Shown in pieces: positions 1 to 12,376 of a DNA stretch of 59,838 nt. Within the stretch, counting starts at the first letter, position 1, and each line of letters starts with the position of its first letter. The translations under genes and the position numbers were made by a program. This stretch comes from Bordetella petrii. GTDB taxonomy: Bacteria > Pseudomonadota > Gammaproteobacteria > Burkholderiales > Burkholderiaceae_B. Below the pieces are notes generated by a model, which was given only the letters and a program-made list of their open reading frames with translations, was not told where the DNA came from and did not search any database. The stretch covers positions 1-59,838 of the forward strand of contig WMBV01000032.1 in assembly GCA_017745595.1 (NCBI GenBank). Reading direction: 5' to 3'.

Positions 1-771
1 ACCGCCCCCGCCGCGCCGTCCGGGTCGGCCGGCGCCGAATCGCCATCGGCCCCGGCCGCCGAGCCGCCGCCCTGGGAAGACCTGCCCGCCAGCCCGGCGG
101 CGGCCGCCAAACCGCCCGCGGCCGCGCTGGCCGTCACGCCGCCGGCCACGCTGACCAAGACTCCCCCGCCGGATGCCGACCCCGCCGGCCCGCCGGCCTG
201 GGTCGATGAAGACATTCCCGACGACGCCCAGGGCGGCTATGCCCCCGCGTCCGAATTCACCGCCGACCCCGACGACGAATTCGAAACGCTGGCCACCGGC
301 GTGCCGGCCGCCGAACTGGCGCCCGCGCCCCGGCCGCGCCCGGCGCCGCGCCGCGCCGGGCAGGCCGTCGCGCGGCTCGACCGCATGTCGGCCGCCGACT
401 GGCCGGACCTGGCCGCGCGCCTGCCCGTCACCGGCCTGGCCTCCGAACTGGCGCGCCAGAGCGAATGGGCCGGCGTGCAGGGCGATGCCGTGCTGCTGCG
501 CGTGGCGGTCAAGACCCTGGCCGAAAGCGAAAGCCGCGTGCGCCTGCAAACCGTACTGTGCGAACATTTCGGACAAGGCCTGCGCCTGGAAATCGAAGTC
601 GGCGCCACGGGCGACGGCACCGCGCACGCGGTGGCCCAGATCGAGCGCGCCGCGCGCCAGCGGGCCGCCGAAGAAGCGGTGGCGGTCGATCCCTTCGTGC
701 AGGCCCTGCAGGCCGATTTCGGCGGGCGGGTGGTGCCGGGGTCGGTGCGCGCCGTCGAATCCTCTGCCTGA
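1..771 (+). CDS. dnaX: DNA polymerase III subunit tau/gamma, C-terminal part (5' end outside window)
   Basis: The reading frame is open from base 1 to a TGA at 769-771, so only the last 256 codons are present. It starts in an Ala/Pro-rich linker and ends in a compact domain of about 125 residues (from DWPDLAARLPVTG onward). That domain resembles tau domain V, which binds the alpha polymerase subunit in the clamp-loader/replisome. The clamp-loader ATPase domains lie upstream of the window. The identity rests on the tau-like C-terminus and on the order dnaX-ybaB-recR, which is conserved in many proteobacteria. No A-rich slippage site for the gamma form is visible here; if present it would be upstream. 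Confidence 0.85.
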   Translation, partial: TAPAAPSGSAGAESPSAPAAEPPPWEDLPASPAAAAKPPAAALAVTPPATLTKTPPPDADPAGPPAWVDEDIPDDAQGGYAPASEFTADPDDEFETLATGVPAAELAPAPRPRPAPRRAGQAVARLDRMSAADWPDLAARLPVTGLASELARQSEWAGVQGDAVLLRVAVKTLAESESRVRLQTVLCEHFGQGLRLEIEVGATGDGTAHAVAQIERAARQRAAEEAVAVDPFVQALQADFGGRVVPGSVRAVESSA

Positions 772-834
772 ACGGCCCACGGCCACTATTGCGATCTTCG
801 CGAAAATTTTTCCCTATCCAAGGAAGCTCCCATC

Positions 835-1161
835 ATGATGAAAGGACAACTTGCCGGTCTGATGCGCCAGGCGCAGCAGATGCAGGAAAACATGAAAAAG
901 GCCCAGGACGCCCTGGCCGAAATCATCGTCGAGGGCGAATCCGGCGGCGGCCTGGTCAAGGTCTCCATGAGCTGCCGCCACGACGTCAAGCGCGTGGCCA
1001 TCGATCCCAGCCTGCTGGCCGACGACAAAGACATGCTCGAAGACCTGGTCGCGGCCGCCTTCAACGATGCGCTGCGCAAGGCCGAGGCCACCGCGCAAGA
1101 AAAAATGGCTGGCGTCACCGCGGGCATGCCGATTCCCCCCGGCATGAAGCTGCCGTTCTGA
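835..1161 (+). CDS. ybaB: YbaB/EbfC family nucleoid-associated protein
   Basis: A 108-residue protein beginning [20 protein letters not shown], typical of YbaB/EbfC, small dimeric DNA-binding proteins found on the nucleoid. The N-terminal half is a long amphipathic helix rich in Met, Gln and Lys. The middle carries the G-G-L-V-K-V strand and the C-terminus ends with the P-P-G-M-K-L-P-F tail common in the family. An AAGGAAG ribosome binding site lies about 9 bases before the ATG; a second ATG follows immediately. It sits 63 bases after dnaX and 19 before recR, so the three genes are probably one transcription unit. Confidence 0.93.
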   Translation: MMKGQLAGLMRQAQQMQENMKKAQDALAEIIVEGESGGGLVKVSMSCRHDVKRVAIDPSLLADDKDMLEDLVAAAFNDALRKAEATAQEKMAGVTAGMPIPPGMKLPF

Positions 1162-1180
1162 CCCGCCGGCTGGCGTCGCG

Positions 1181-1789
1181 ATGGACCCTCAACTGCCCGA
1201 ACCCGAACCGCTGGTTTCGCTGATCGAGGCCCTGCGCCGCCTGCCCGGCGTGGGCGTGCGTTCGGCCCGGCGCATGGCCTATCACCTGATGCAGCACGAC
1301 CTGCAGGGCGCCGACATGCTGGGCCGCGCCTTGGCGGGCGCGGTGCAGAACCTGCGCCATTGCGCGCGCTGCAACAGCTTTACCGAAGACGAAGTCTGCG
1401 CCACCTGTGCCAATCCCAAGCGCGATCCGTCATTGTTGTGCATCGTCGAAACGCCGGCCGACCAGAACATGATCGAGGCCAGCCACGGTTATCGGGGCCT
1501 GTATTACGTGCTGATGGGCCGGGTGGCCCCGCTCGAGGGCATCGGCCCGCGCGAGCTCGATTTCCAGCGCCTGCTCGAACGCGCCTCTGATGGCGTGGTG
1601 CAGGAAGTCATCCTGGCCACCAATTTCACCGCCGAAGGCGAAACCACCGCGCACTTCCTGGGCGAGGTGCTGGCCGGCAAGGGCCTGAAAATCACCCGGC
1701 TGGCGCGCGGCGTGCCGGCCGGCGGCGAACTCGAATACGTCGATGCGGGCACCATCGCCTGGGCCCTGATGGAACGCAAGTCCGCCTAG
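1181..1789 (+). CDS. recR: Recombination mediator RecR
   Basis: A 202-residue protein of normal RecR length. With RecO and RecF it loads RecA onto SSB-coated single-stranded DNA at gaps. Visible parts in order: an N-terminal helix-hairpin-helix ([19 protein letters not shown]), a four-cysteine zinc finger ([16 protein letters not shown]), and a Toprim domain starting [16 protein letters not shown]. The C-terminal part has the [19 protein letters not shown] segment typical of RecR. It is the third gene of the dnaX-ybaB-recR unit. Confidence 0.96.
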   Translation: MDPQLPEPEPLVSLIEALRRLPGVGVRSARRMAYHLMQHDLQGADMLGRALAGAVQNLRHCARCNSFTEDEVCATCANPKRDPSLLCIVETPADQNMIEASHGYRGLYYVLMGRVAPLEGIGPRELDFQRLLERASDGVVQEVILATNFTAEGETTAHFLGEVLAGKGLKITRLARGVPAGGELEYVDAGTIAWALMERKSA

Positions 1790-1811
1790 CCCGACCAAAG
1801 GAGACTCCCCC

Positions 1812-3080
1812 ATGTCAGCGCTCAAGGGCGTGAAAGTCCTGGAATTGGGCACGCTGATCGCCGGCCCGTTCGCCGCCCGCATGCTGGGCGAATTCGGCGC
1901 CGATGTCATCAAGGTGGAAACCCCGCACGGCCCGGACGGCACCGGCGGCGGCGACCCCATCCGCGGCTGGCGCCACCTGCACGAAGGCAATTCGCTGTGG
2001 TGGACGGTGCAGGCGCGCAACAAGCAATCCATCGCGCTCAATCTCAAAGATCCACGCGGCCGCGACATCGCGCGCCGGCTGGCGCTGGATGCCGACATCG
2101 TGATCGAAAACTACCGCCCCGGGGTGCTCGAAAAATGGGGCCTGGGATACGAGCAACTGCGCGCGGCCAACCCGGCGCTGATCATGGTGCGCCTGTCCGG
2201 CTATGGGCAGACGGGCCCCATGCGCGATGCGCCCGGCTTCGGCGCCATTGCCGAATCCATGGGCGGGCTGCGCTATGTGTCGGGCCACCCCGACCGGCCC
2301 CCGGTGCGCGTCGGCATTTCGGTGGGCGACTCCATCGCCGCGCTGCACGCGGTGATCGGGGCCATGATGGCGCTGCGCCATCGCGACGCCACGGGCGGCC
2401 GCTGGAACGGCAAGCCGGGCGCCGATTGCGTGGCCGGGCAGGGTCAGATGGTCGACGTGGCGCTGTACGAATCGGTGTTCAACCTGATGGAAAGCCTGGT
2501 ACCCGAGTACGACGTGGCGGGGGTGGTGCGCGAACGCACCGGCGGGGCGCTGCCCGGCATCGTCCCGTCGAACACCTACACCACCCGCGACGGGCAGAAC
2601 GTGGTCATCGCCGGCAACGGCGATGCCATTTTCAACCGCCTGATGCGCGCCATCGGCCGCGACGACCTGGCCGGCGACCCGCAATTGGCGCGCAACGAGG
2701 GGCGGGCCCGGCGCGCCGACGAAATCGACGGCGCCATCCAGGCGTGGTGCGACACACAAACCATCGACCAGGCCCTGCAGGCCCTGCGCCGCGCCGACGT
2801 GCCGGTGGGCAAGATCTACAGCGTGGCCGACATGTTCGCCGACCCCCAGTTCATTGCCCGCGGCATGATCGAGCAGCACCGCTTTCCGGATGGCAGCCCG
2901 GTCAAGCTGCCGGCGGTGGTGCCGCGCCTGTCCGAGACCCCCGGCGGCACCCGCTGGCTGGGTCCGCGCCTAGGGGAACATACCGAAGAAGTCCTGAAAA
3001 CGCTGGGGTATGATGCTGCGGCGATCGCCGAACTGTCCGAGACCGGCGCCATCGGCGTTCCGCCGCCGCCGCCCGCCTGA
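1812..3080 (+). CDS. CaiB/BaiF family (class III) CoA-transferase
   Basis: A 422-residue protein of the family III CoA-transferases, which move CoA between carboxylic acids through an aspartyl-CoA thioester. The N-terminus has the family signature L-E-L-G-x-L-I-A-G-P-F-A-x-R-M-L-G-E-F-G-A-D-V-I-K-V-E. ALNLKDPRGRDIARRL and IVIENYRPGVLEKWGLGYE follow, and the usual catalytic Asp region lies in the middle (GQMVDVALYESVFNLME). A strong AAGGAGA ribosome binding site precedes the ATG. It stands 85 bases before a NitT/TauT-type ABC transporter, which suggests activation of an imported organic acid; the acid cannot be named from sequence. Confidence 0.9.
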   Translation: MSALKGVKVLELGTLIAGPFAARMLGEFGADVIKVETPHGPDGTGGGDPIRGWRHLHEGNSLWWTVQARNKQSIALNLKDPRGRDIARRLALDADIVIENYRPGVLEKWGLGYEQLRAANPALIMVRLSGYGQTGPMRDAPGFGAIAESMGGLRYVSGHPDRPPVRVGISVGDSIAALHAVIGAMMALRHRDATGGRWNGKPGADCVAGQGQMVDVALYESVFNLMESLVPEYDVAGVVRERTGGALPGIVPSNTYTTRDGQNVVIAGNGDAIFNRLMRAIGRDDLAGDPQLARNEGRARRADEIDGAIQAWCDTQTIDQALQALRRADVPVGKIYSVADMFADPQFIARGMIEQHRFPDGSPVKLPAVVPRLSETPGGTRWLGPRLGEHTEEVLKTLGYDAAAIAELSETGAIGVPPPPPA

Positions 3081-3165
3081 CCCGCCAGCCAGCGCTGTAT
3101 AAAGCCAAGACGGCCTGCCGGGCCGCGATGCACACACAGGCCGCATAGCGGCAAAGGAGACCTCA

Positions 3166-4206
3166 ATGTCAGTCACTCGTCGTGATTTGCTCAAGCTGGC
3201 CGGCGCGGCCGGTGCAATGGGCATGGCCCCCGCCATCGTGCGGGCGCAGAAACTCGAAAAGAAGAACGTGCAGATCGCGGTGGGCGGCAAGGCACTGATC
3301 TACTATTTGCCGCTGACCATCGCCGAGGTCAAGGGCTTCTTCAAGGACGAAGGCCTGGATCTCACCATCGCCGACTTCGCCGGCGGCTCCAAGGCGCTGC
3401 AGGCCGTGGTGGGCGGCAGCGCCGACGTGGTGTCGGGTGCCTTCGAACACACTCTGCACATGCAGTCCAAGGGCCAGTTCTACCGCGCCTTCGTGCTGCA
3501 GGGCCGCGCACCCATGATCGGCGTGGGCGTGTCCAAGAAGAACATGCCCGACTACAAGGGCCCGGCCGACCTGAAAGGCAAGAAAATCGGCGTGACCGCG
3601 CCGGGCTCGTCCACCAACATGGTGGTCAGCTTCTTCCTGGCCAAGCATGGCCTGAGCGACAGCGACGTCTCCATCATCGGCGTGGGCGCCGGCGCCGGCG
3701 CGGTCACCGCGCTGCGCAGCGGCCAGATCGACGCCATTTCCAACACCGACCCGGTGGTCTCGATGCTGGCCATGCCCGGAGACATCGAAGTCATCGTCGA
3801 TACGCGCACCCTGAAAGACACCCAGGAAATCTTCGGCGGCAACATGCCCGCCGGCAGCCTGTACGCGCCCCAGGCCTTCATCGACGCCAATCCCAACACC
3901 GTGCAGGCGCTCACCAACGCGATCGTGCGCGCCAACAAATGGATCCAGCAGGCCGGCGCCGAAGAAATCGCCAAGACCGTGCCCACCCAGTATCTGCTGG
4001 GCGATCCGGCCGTCTACAAGGCCGCCATCGATAAAAGCATGGAAGGCCTGTCGCCCGACGGCATCATCCCCGAAGACGGGGCGGCCACCGCCACCAAGGC
4101 GCTGGCGGCCTTCGTGAAGGGCTTCGACGCCTCCAAGATCGATCCCGCCAAGACCTGGACCAACCAGTTCACCAAGATCGCCAACCAGAAGTACCCCAAT
4201 GGCTGA
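3166..4206 (+). CDS. ABC transporter substrate-binding protein, NitT/TauT (SsuA/NMT1-like) family
   Basis: A 346-residue periplasmic binding protein. The N-terminus SVTRRDLLKLAG with a hydrophobic stretch and A-I-V-R-A-Q is a twin-arginine signal peptide, so it is likely exported folded. The mature part has the SsuA/NMT1-like layout: KALIYYLPLTIAEVKGFF, then GGSKALQAVVGGSADVVSG and a second lobe. AAAGGAGA before the ATG is a good ribosome binding site. The last 8 bases overlap the ATPase gene, so the two are translationally coupled. The ligand is unknown; related proteins bind taurine, sulfonates, nitrate, thiamine precursors or aromatic acids. Confidence 0.88.
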   Translation: MSVTRRDLLKLAGAAGAMGMAPAIVRAQKLEKKNVQIAVGGKALIYYLPLTIAEVKGFFKDEGLDLTIADFAGGSKALQAVVGGSADVVSGAFEHTLHMQSKGQFYRAFVLQGRAPMIGVGVSKKNMPDYKGPADLKGKKIGVTAPGSSTNMVVSFFLAKHGLSDSDVSIIGVGAGAGAVTALRSGQIDAISNTDPVVSMLAMPGDIEVIVDTRTLKDTQEIFGGNMPAGSLYAPQAFIDANPNTVQALTNAIVRANKWIQQAGAEEIAKTVPTQYLLGDPAVYKAAIDKSMEGLSPDGIIPEDGAATATKALAAFVKGFDASKIDPAKTWTNQFTKIANQKYPNG

Positions 4207-5008
4207 CGCTGCACTTTCGCTCGACCGCATCACCTGCACCTTCGTTTCCCGCGAAGGCGGCGGCAAGCGCTATACCGCCGTCCAGGACACCAGCCTGTCG
4301 ATCGCGCCGGGCGAGTTCGTGTCGGTGGTGGGCCCCACGGGCTGCGGCAAGTCCACGCTGCTGAACGTGGGCGCGGGCCTGCTGTCGCCCTCGTCGGGGC
4401 AGGTCACGGTATTCGGCCAGCCGCTCTCGGGCATCAACACGCGGGCCGGCTACATGTTCCAGGGCGAGGCGCTGCTGCCGTGGCGCAGCGCCCTGGAAAA
4501 CGTCATCGCCGGCCTGGAGTTCGCCGGCGTGCCGCGCGCCGAATCCCTCGAGCGCGGCCGCGACTGGCTGCGGCGCGTGGGGCTGGGCGGCTTCGAAGAG
4601 CGCTATCCGCACCAGATGTCGGGCGGCATGCGCAAGCGCGCCATGCTGGCGCAGACGCTCATCCGCGACCCCGACATCATTCTCATGGACGAGCCGTTCT
4701 CGGCGCTCGACATCCAGACGCGCCAGCTGATGGAAAACGAAGTGCTCGAGCTCTGGATGGCCAAGCGCAAGGCCGTGCTGTTCATCACGCACGATCTCGA
4801 CGAAGCCATCGCCATGAGCGACCGCGTGGTGGTGCTGTCGGCCGGCCCCGGCACGCATCCCATCGGCGAATTCGCCATCGACCTGCCGCGTCCGCGCGAC
4901 GTGGCCGAAGTCCGCACGCATCCGCGTTTTGTCGAGCTGCACGCCGCCATCTGGGCCGTGCTGCGCGAAGAAGTACTCAAGGGCTATGCCCAGCAAAAGC
5001 GCGCCTGA
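4199..5008 (+). CDS. ABC transporter ATP-binding protein, NitT/TauT family
   Basis: A 269-residue nucleotide-binding subunit that drives the importer. Walker A is [11 protein letters not shown], the Q-loop MFQGEALLPWRS, the signature motif HQMSGGMRKRAML (a G-G-M variant seen in this subfamily), and Walker B DIILMDEPFSALD with a following H-loop FITHDLDEA. It overlaps the binding-protein gene by 8 bases. The permease gene begins 170 bases downstream; the gap is filled by a palindromic repeat pair, unusual inside an ABC operon. Confidence 0.93.
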   Translation: MADAALSLDRITCTFVSREGGGKRYTAVQDTSLSIAPGEFVSVVGPTGCGKSTLLNVGAGLLSPSSGQVTVFGQPLSGINTRAGYMFQGEALLPWRSALENVIAGLEFAGVPRAESLERGRDWLRRVGLGGFEERYPHQMSGGMRKRAMLAQTLIRDPDIILMDEPFSALDIQTRQLMENEVLELWMAKRKAVLFITHDLDEAIAMSDRVVVLSAGPGTHPIGEFAIDLPRPRDVAEVRTHPRFVELHAAIWAVLREEVLKGYAQQKRA

Positions 5009-5039
5009 AATGAAACCCGCCCCTTCGCACATTACCAGA

Positions 5040-5125
5040 TGTCAGGCTCCGCAGGTGCCTGACACCGATGTGGGCGGGGGCGTCTGGCCGCAACGGTGTC
5101 TGACACCCTGCGGGAGTCAGACGCC
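5040..5125. repeat. Palindromic repeat pair, copy 1 (inside ABC operon)
   Basis: Two palindromic arms, 5040-5066 (TGTCAGGCTCC...GCCTGACACC) and 5095-5125 (GGTGTCTGAC...GTCAGACGCC), separated by 28 bases. Each arm can fold into a hairpin with about a 10-bp stem. This is one of eight sites of the same family in the window. It lies between the ATPase and permease genes of one transporter and could reduce or separate permease expression. Confidence 0.9.
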
Positions 5126-5178
5126 CGGCGTAGCGCCCGGCTTGTTGCGCGCGGCGCGCAGTGCAATGGAAAACTGAT

Positions 5179-5967
5179 ATGAAGATCAAACCCGGTTCGG
5201 CCAGCCTGCGTTTCTGGCAGTTGTTGTTGCTGGTGGCCATTCTGCTTGCCTGGTATGTGGTGTCCCTGGATCCCAAAGTGGCCTTTTTCTTTGGCCAGCC
5301 GCTCGAGGTCTGGGGCCGCATCTGGGCGTGGTTCATCACCAATGGCGACATCTACCGCCACCTGTGGGTCACCCTGGCCGAAACGGTGCTGGCTTTTTTC
5401 ATCGGCACCGTGTCGGGCCTGGGCTTCGGCCTGTGGCTGGGCCTGTCCAGCACCGCCAGCGCCATTCTCGACCCGTACATCAAGGCGGCCAACTCCATGC
5501 CGCGCGTCATCCTGGCGCCCATTTTCGGCATGTGGTTCGGCCTGGGCATCTGGTCCAAAGTGGCGCTGGCCGTGACGCTGGTGTTCTTCATCGTGTTTTT
5601 CAACGTGTACCAGGGGGTGCGCGAGGTCAGCCCCACGCTGCTCGACAATGCCCGCATGCTGGGCGCCGGGCGGCGCCAGCTGCTGCGCCACGTGTACCTG
5701 CCCTCGGCCACCAGCTGGGTGTTCTCGAGCCTGCACACGTCGGTGGGCCTGGCCTTCGTGGGGGCCGTGGTGGGCGAATACCTGGGCTCGGCCAGCGGCG
5801 TCGGCTACCTGATCCTGCAGGCCGAGGGCACCTTCGACGTCAATACGGTGTTCGCCGGCATCGTGGTGCTGACCGCGTTCGCGCTGGTGCTCGACTACCT
5901 GGTCGGACTGGGCGAACAGCGCCTGATGAAATGGCAGCCCAAGTCGGGCGAAACCGAAAAAATCTGA
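5179..5967 (+). CDS. ABC transporter permease, NitT/TauT (SsuC) family
   Basis: A 262-residue inner-membrane permease of the BPD transport family with about six membrane segments. The EAA loop is visible as LLDNARMLGAGRRQLLRHVYLP, the contact for the ATPase. I chose the ATG at 5179 (MKIKPGSASLRFWQ) over an upstream GTG at 5161 because it gives the usual charged start before the first membrane helix. It completes the transporter with the two preceding genes, though a repeat pair separates it from them. A CMD-family gene follows 46 bases later in the same direction. Confidence 0.9.
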   Translation: MKIKPGSASLRFWQLLLLVAILLAWYVVSLDPKVAFFFGQPLEVWGRIWAWFITNGDIYRHLWVTLAETVLAFFIGTVSGLGFGLWLGLSSTASAILDPYIKAANSMPRVILAPIFGMWFGLGIWSKVALAVTLVFFIVFFNVYQGVREVSPTLLDNARMLGAGRRQLLRHVYLPSATSWVFSSLHTSVGLAFVGAVVGEYLGSASGVGYLILQAEGTFDVNTVFAGIVVLTAFALVLDYLVGLGEQRLMKWQPKSGETEKI

Positions 5968-6013
5968 ACCCGCGCGGCCCGGCCCGGGCCGCCGCCTTTC
6001 CGGAGTCTGCCGC

Positions 6014-6541
6014 ATGGCGCGCCTGTCTTATGCCGATCTGAACCACCCCGAAGCCAAGCCCCTGGTCGACCGCATCGTCGCCGAGCGCGGCAGCGTGCTG
6101 CACCTGTACCAGATGCTGCTGCACAGCCCGGCCGTGGCCGGCGGCTGGCTGAACTACCTGACGTCCATCCGCCAGCTCAGCACCCTGCCGGGCGACCTGC
6201 GCGAACTGGTGATCATGCGGGTGGCCGTGGTCAACGGCGCGCCCTATGAGGCCGACCAGCACGCGCCCATCGCCTTGCGCGAAGGCATCACGCAAGCGCA
6301 GCTCGACGCGCTGAACCAATGGGAAGGCTCGGACCAGTTCAACGAGCGCGAGCGCGCCGTGCTGGCCTATACCGATGCCATGACGCGCCAGGTCCAGGTG
6401 CCGCAGCCGGTGTTCGACGCCGCGCGCCAGGCCATGGGCAGCGACAAGCTGATGGTCGAGCTGACCGCCACCGTGGCGGCCTACAACATGGTGTCGCGCT
6501 TCCTGGAAGCGCTGCAGGTGCATTCGCACGACGAACGATAG
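6014..6541 (+). CDS. Carboxymuconolactone decarboxylase (CMD)-family protein without CxxC
   Basis: A 175-residue all-helical protein of the CMD/AhpD-like family. The core reads LRELVIMRVAVVNGAPYEADQH followed by APIALREGI, matching the CMD pattern E-x(n)-Y-E-x-x-x-H-x-x-x-A. There is no CxxC at the place AhpD uses for peroxidase chemistry, so thiol peroxidase activity is unlikely. Such proteins often accompany degradation genes for aromatic or organic acids as decarboxylases, isomerases or proteins of unknown role. The position next to a CoA-transferase and a TauT-like importer fits a small catabolic unit. Confidence 0.8.
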   Translation: MARLSYADLNHPEAKPLVDRIVAERGSVLHLYQMLLHSPAVAGGWLNYLTSIRQLSTLPGDLRELVIMRVAVVNGAPYEADQHAPIALREGITQAQLDALNQWEGSDQFNERERAVLAYTDAMTRQVQVPQPVFDAARQAMGSDKLMVELTATVAAYNMVSRFLEALQVHSHDER

Positions 6542-6556
6542 GGCGGTAGGCTGGTC

Positions 6557-6688
6557 GGTGTCAGGCTCCGCAGGTGCCTGACACCGTTGCAGATGCTGCA
6601 GGTGTCTGACTCCCGCAGGGTGTCAGACACCGAATCGGTCGGGCATTCTCACTCAAAACGGTGTCAGGCACCTGCGGAGCCTGACACC
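6557..6688. repeat. Palindromic repeat cluster, copy 2 (three arms)
   Basis: Three palindromic arms of the same family: 6557-6585, 6601-6631 and 6660-6688. The middle arm is the standard form GGTGTCTGACTCCCGCAGGG continuing to GTCAGACACC. The outer arms are the GGTGTCAGGC...GCCTGACACC variant, in opposite orientations. The cluster separates the CMD-family gene from the convergent transaldolase gene and could act as a two-way terminator or RNA stabiliser. Confidence 0.9.
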
Positions 6689-6703
6689 CACGTCACGCCG
6701 CCA

Positions 6704-7663
6704 TCACTGCCCCGGCGCCGCGCCCAGCAGGGCGTCCAGCTTGACCGCGTCGGCGGCGAACAGCCGGATGCCTTCGGCCAGTTTTTCGGTGGCCATCGCG
6801 TGGGCGTTGAGTTCGGTGCGAAACCACACTTCGTCGGCCAGGCGGTGGGGCGGCACGCCGCCGGTGTCCGCGTCGCGCGTCAGGCACACCGGCACGTCGC
6901 CGGGCGTGCCGTCGAGTTCGGCCAGCAGTTCGGGGCTGATGGTCAGCAGGTCGCAACCCGCCAGGGCGCGGATCTGGCCGGCATTGCGGAAGCTGGCGCC
7001 CATGATCTCGGTGGTGATGCCGTGATGCTTGTAGTAGCGGTAGATGTCGGTCACCGACTGCACGCCCGGGTCGTTCTTTCCGGCTCGTTCGGCCTCGACC
7101 CAGTCGGCGCCGGCCGCCTTTTTGTACCAATCGTAGATGCGGCCCACGAACGGCGAAATCAGCTGTACGCCCGCGTCGGCGCAGGCCATGGCCTGCGGCA
7201 GCGAAAACAGCAGGGTCAGGTTGCAGCGGATGCCGTCGGCCTGCAGCGTGCGGGCGGCCTGGATGCCTTCCCAGGTCGAGGCAACCTTGATCAGGACCCG
7301 CTCGCGCGGCACGCCGGCGGCTTCGTACAGCGCGATCAGGCCGCGGCCGCGCTCGATCGTGGCGCGCGTGTCGAACGACAGGCGCGCATCGACCTCGGTC
7401 GAGACCCGTCCCGGCACGATATCCAGGATTTCACGGCCGAACGCCACCAGCAGGCGGTCGGTCAGTTCGGCCAGGGGGGTGCCGCGATGGTCGCGCACCA
7501 CCTGGTCGAGCAGCGGCCGGTAGGCATCTTTCTGCACCGCCTTGAGAATCAGCGAGGGATTGGTGGTGGCGTCGGTGGGGCGCAACGCCCGCATGGCCGC
7601 GAAATCGCCGGTATCGGCGACGACGGTGGTGTGGCGGCGCAAAGCTTCAAGCTGGCTGGACAT
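6704..7663 (-). CDS. tal: Transaldolase
   Basis: A 319-residue transaldolase of class I (TalB type), the cytosolic pentose phosphate enzyme that moves a dihydroxyacetone unit from sedoheptulose-7-phosphate to glyceraldehyde-3-phosphate. The Schiff-base lysine lies in [16 protein letters not shown]. Early family signatures [13 protein letters not shown] and the late [11 protein letters not shown] are intact. It is a single gene, convergent with the upstream CMD gene and divergent from carA. No other pentose phosphate gene is nearby. Confidence 0.96.
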   Translation of the reverse strand: MSSQLEALRRHTTVVADTGDFAAMRALRPTDATTNPSLILKAVQKDAYRPLLDQVVRDHRGTPLAELTDRLLVAFGREILDIVPGRVSTEVDARLSFDTRATIERGRGLIALYEAAGVPRERVLIKVASTWEGIQAARTLQADGIRCNLTLLFSLPQAMACADAGVQLISPFVGRIYDWYKKAAGADWVEAERAGKNDPGVQSVTDIYRYYKHHGITTEIMGASFRNAGQIRALAGCDLLTISPELLAELDGTPGDVPVCLTRDADTGGVPPHRLADEVWFRTELNAHAMATEKLAEGIRLFAADAVKLDALLGAAPGQ

Positions 7664-7794
7664 GGGGACAGATCAATGGAACCTGAAGTGGACGATAGGG
7701 TAGGGTATCACTACGCAGGGCCGGTTTTCGAGACAGAAACCTCGGCGCCCAGCCTTATTCGGCGCGGTTCCCCGGGAAAAATGCTCTTCCAGGG

Positions 7795-7800
7795 TATAAT
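7795..7800 (+). promoter_or_regulatory. Probable -10 element of the carA promoter
   Basis: A perfect TATAAT sits 39 bases before the carA start, between the divergent transaldolase and carA genes. No good -35 hexamer is visible 16-18 bases upstream, so the promoter may depend on an activator or be weak. The call rests on position and the perfect hexamer only. Confidence 0.45.
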
Positions 7801-7839
7801 TCCAAGGTTTGATCATCGATTCTGAAACCGGGGTTTACT

Positions 7840-8994
7840 GTGCTGCCGCAACTTTTTCCCGAGGGTGCCAATCGCTTCCCTCCAGCAATTCTGGCTTTGG
7901 CGGACGGTACCATTTTCCGGGGCGTGTCCATCGGCGCGCCAGGCCACACGGTCGCCGAGGTGGTGTTCAACACCGCCATGACCGGCTACCAGGAAATCCT
8001 GACCGATCCCAGCTACAACGGCCAGATCGTAACGCTTACCTATCCGCACATCGGCAACACCGGTGTCAATACCGAAGACGTTGAAACCTCGCGTGTCCTG
8101 GCCTCGGGCCTGGTCGTGCGCGATTGCCCGTCGCGCGTATCGAATTTCCGCGCCACGCAATCGCTGCCTGAATACCTGGCCGCGCAGGGCGTGGTGGCCA
8201 TTGCCGACGTCGACACCCGCAAGCTCACCCGCATCCTGCGCGACGGCGGCGCCCAGGGCGCCTGCATCCTGGTGGGCGACGACGCCGAACGCGCCGTCGA
8301 ACTGGCGCGCGGCTACGCCGGCATGTCGGGCATCGACCTGGCCAAGGTCGTGTCCGTCAAGGCCGCGCAAGACTGGACCCAAGGCACCTGGCAACTGGGC
8401 CAGGGTTTCGGCGAGCCCGCCCAAGACCGCTATCACGTGGTCGCCTACGACTTCGGCGTGAAGTACAACATCCTGCGCCTGATGGCCGACCGCGGTTGCC
8501 GCATCACGCTGGTGCCGGCGCAAACCTCGGCCGAAGACGTGCTCAAGCTCAATCCCGACGGCGTCTTCCTGGCCAACGGCCCCGGCGACCCCGAGCCCTG
8601 CGACTACGCCATCGCCGCCACGCGCGTCTTCCTCGAGCGCAAGCTGCCCACCTTCGGCATCTGCCTGGGCCACCAGATCATGGGCCTGGCCCTGGGCGGC
8701 AAGACGGTCAAGATGAAAACCGGCCATCACGGCGCCAACCATCCGGTGCAAGACCTGCAGTCCAAGCGCGTGTTCATCACCAGCCAGAACCACGGCTTCG
8801 GTGTCGACGCCAAGACGCTGCCGGCCAATGCGCGCGTCACGCACGTGTCGCTGTTCGACGGCACGCTGCAGGGCTTCGAGCTCACCGACCGCCCCGCCTT
8901 CTGCTTCCAGGGCCACCCCGAGGCCAGCCCGGGCCCGCACGACATCATCGTGCTGTTCGACAAATTCATCAGCCTGATGGCCGGCCAGAAATAA
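7840..8994 (+). CDS. carA: Carbamoyl-phosphate synthase small (glutaminase) subunit
   Basis: A 384-residue CarA of full length. It hydrolyses glutamine and channels ammonia to CarB to make carbamoyl phosphate for arginine and pyrimidines. The C-terminal class I amidotransferase domain shows the nucleophile Cys in [12 protein letters not shown] and the His/Glu pair in [13 protein letters not shown]. The N-terminal domain carries GEMVFNT-like and [11 protein letters not shown] segments. The start is a GTG (GTG CTG CCG CAA); no better ATG is in frame near the conserved N-terminus. carB follows 10 bases later. Confidence 0.96.
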   Translation: MLPQLFPEGANRFPPAILALADGTIFRGVSIGAPGHTVAEVVFNTAMTGYQEILTDPSYNGQIVTLTYPHIGNTGVNTEDVETSRVLASGLVVRDCPSRVSNFRATQSLPEYLAAQGVVAIADVDTRKLTRILRDGGAQGACILVGDDAERAVELARGYAGMSGIDLAKVVSVKAAQDWTQGTWQLGQGFGEPAQDRYHVVAYDFGVKYNILRLMADRGCRITLVPAQTSAEDVLKLNPDGVFLANGPGDPEPCDYAIAATRVFLERKLPTFGICLGHQIMGLALGGKTVKMKTGHHGANHPVQDLQSKRVFITSQNHGFGVDAKTLPANARVTHVSLFDGTLQGFELTDRPAFCFQGHPEASPGPHDIIVLFDKFISLMAGQK

Positions 8995-9004
8995 ATATCG
9001 CATC

Positions 9005-12250
<3,246 letters not shown>

Positions 12251-12270
12251 CGCCTGCCGCCTTCGTGCAC

Positions 12271-12302
12271 AATACAGGCCCTGCGGGGCCTGTATTTTTT
12301 TT
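12271..12302 (+). terminator. Rho-independent terminator after carB
   Basis: An 11-bp perfect stem (AATACAGGCCC / GGGCCTGTATT) with a TGCG loop is followed by a run of eight T. It starts 20 bases after the carB stop and ends the carAB transcript. Confidence 0.92.
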
Positions 12303-12376
12303 GCGCGCGGCATGCGGCCGCGGCCCTATCATCGAAGCCGGCCCGGCCTTGTCCACGGGCATTTCTGCGAACCGCC

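Noticed and set aside
6557-6688. Three repeats in a row, considered as a CRISPR array
   Set aside because: Arms are palindromic, differ in sequence and orientation, spacing is 15-29 bases and no cas gene is present.
6587-7825. 412-codon frame antisense to transaldolase
   Set aside because: It starts inside the palindromic repeats and has no recognisable domain; transaldolase on the minus strand is complete.
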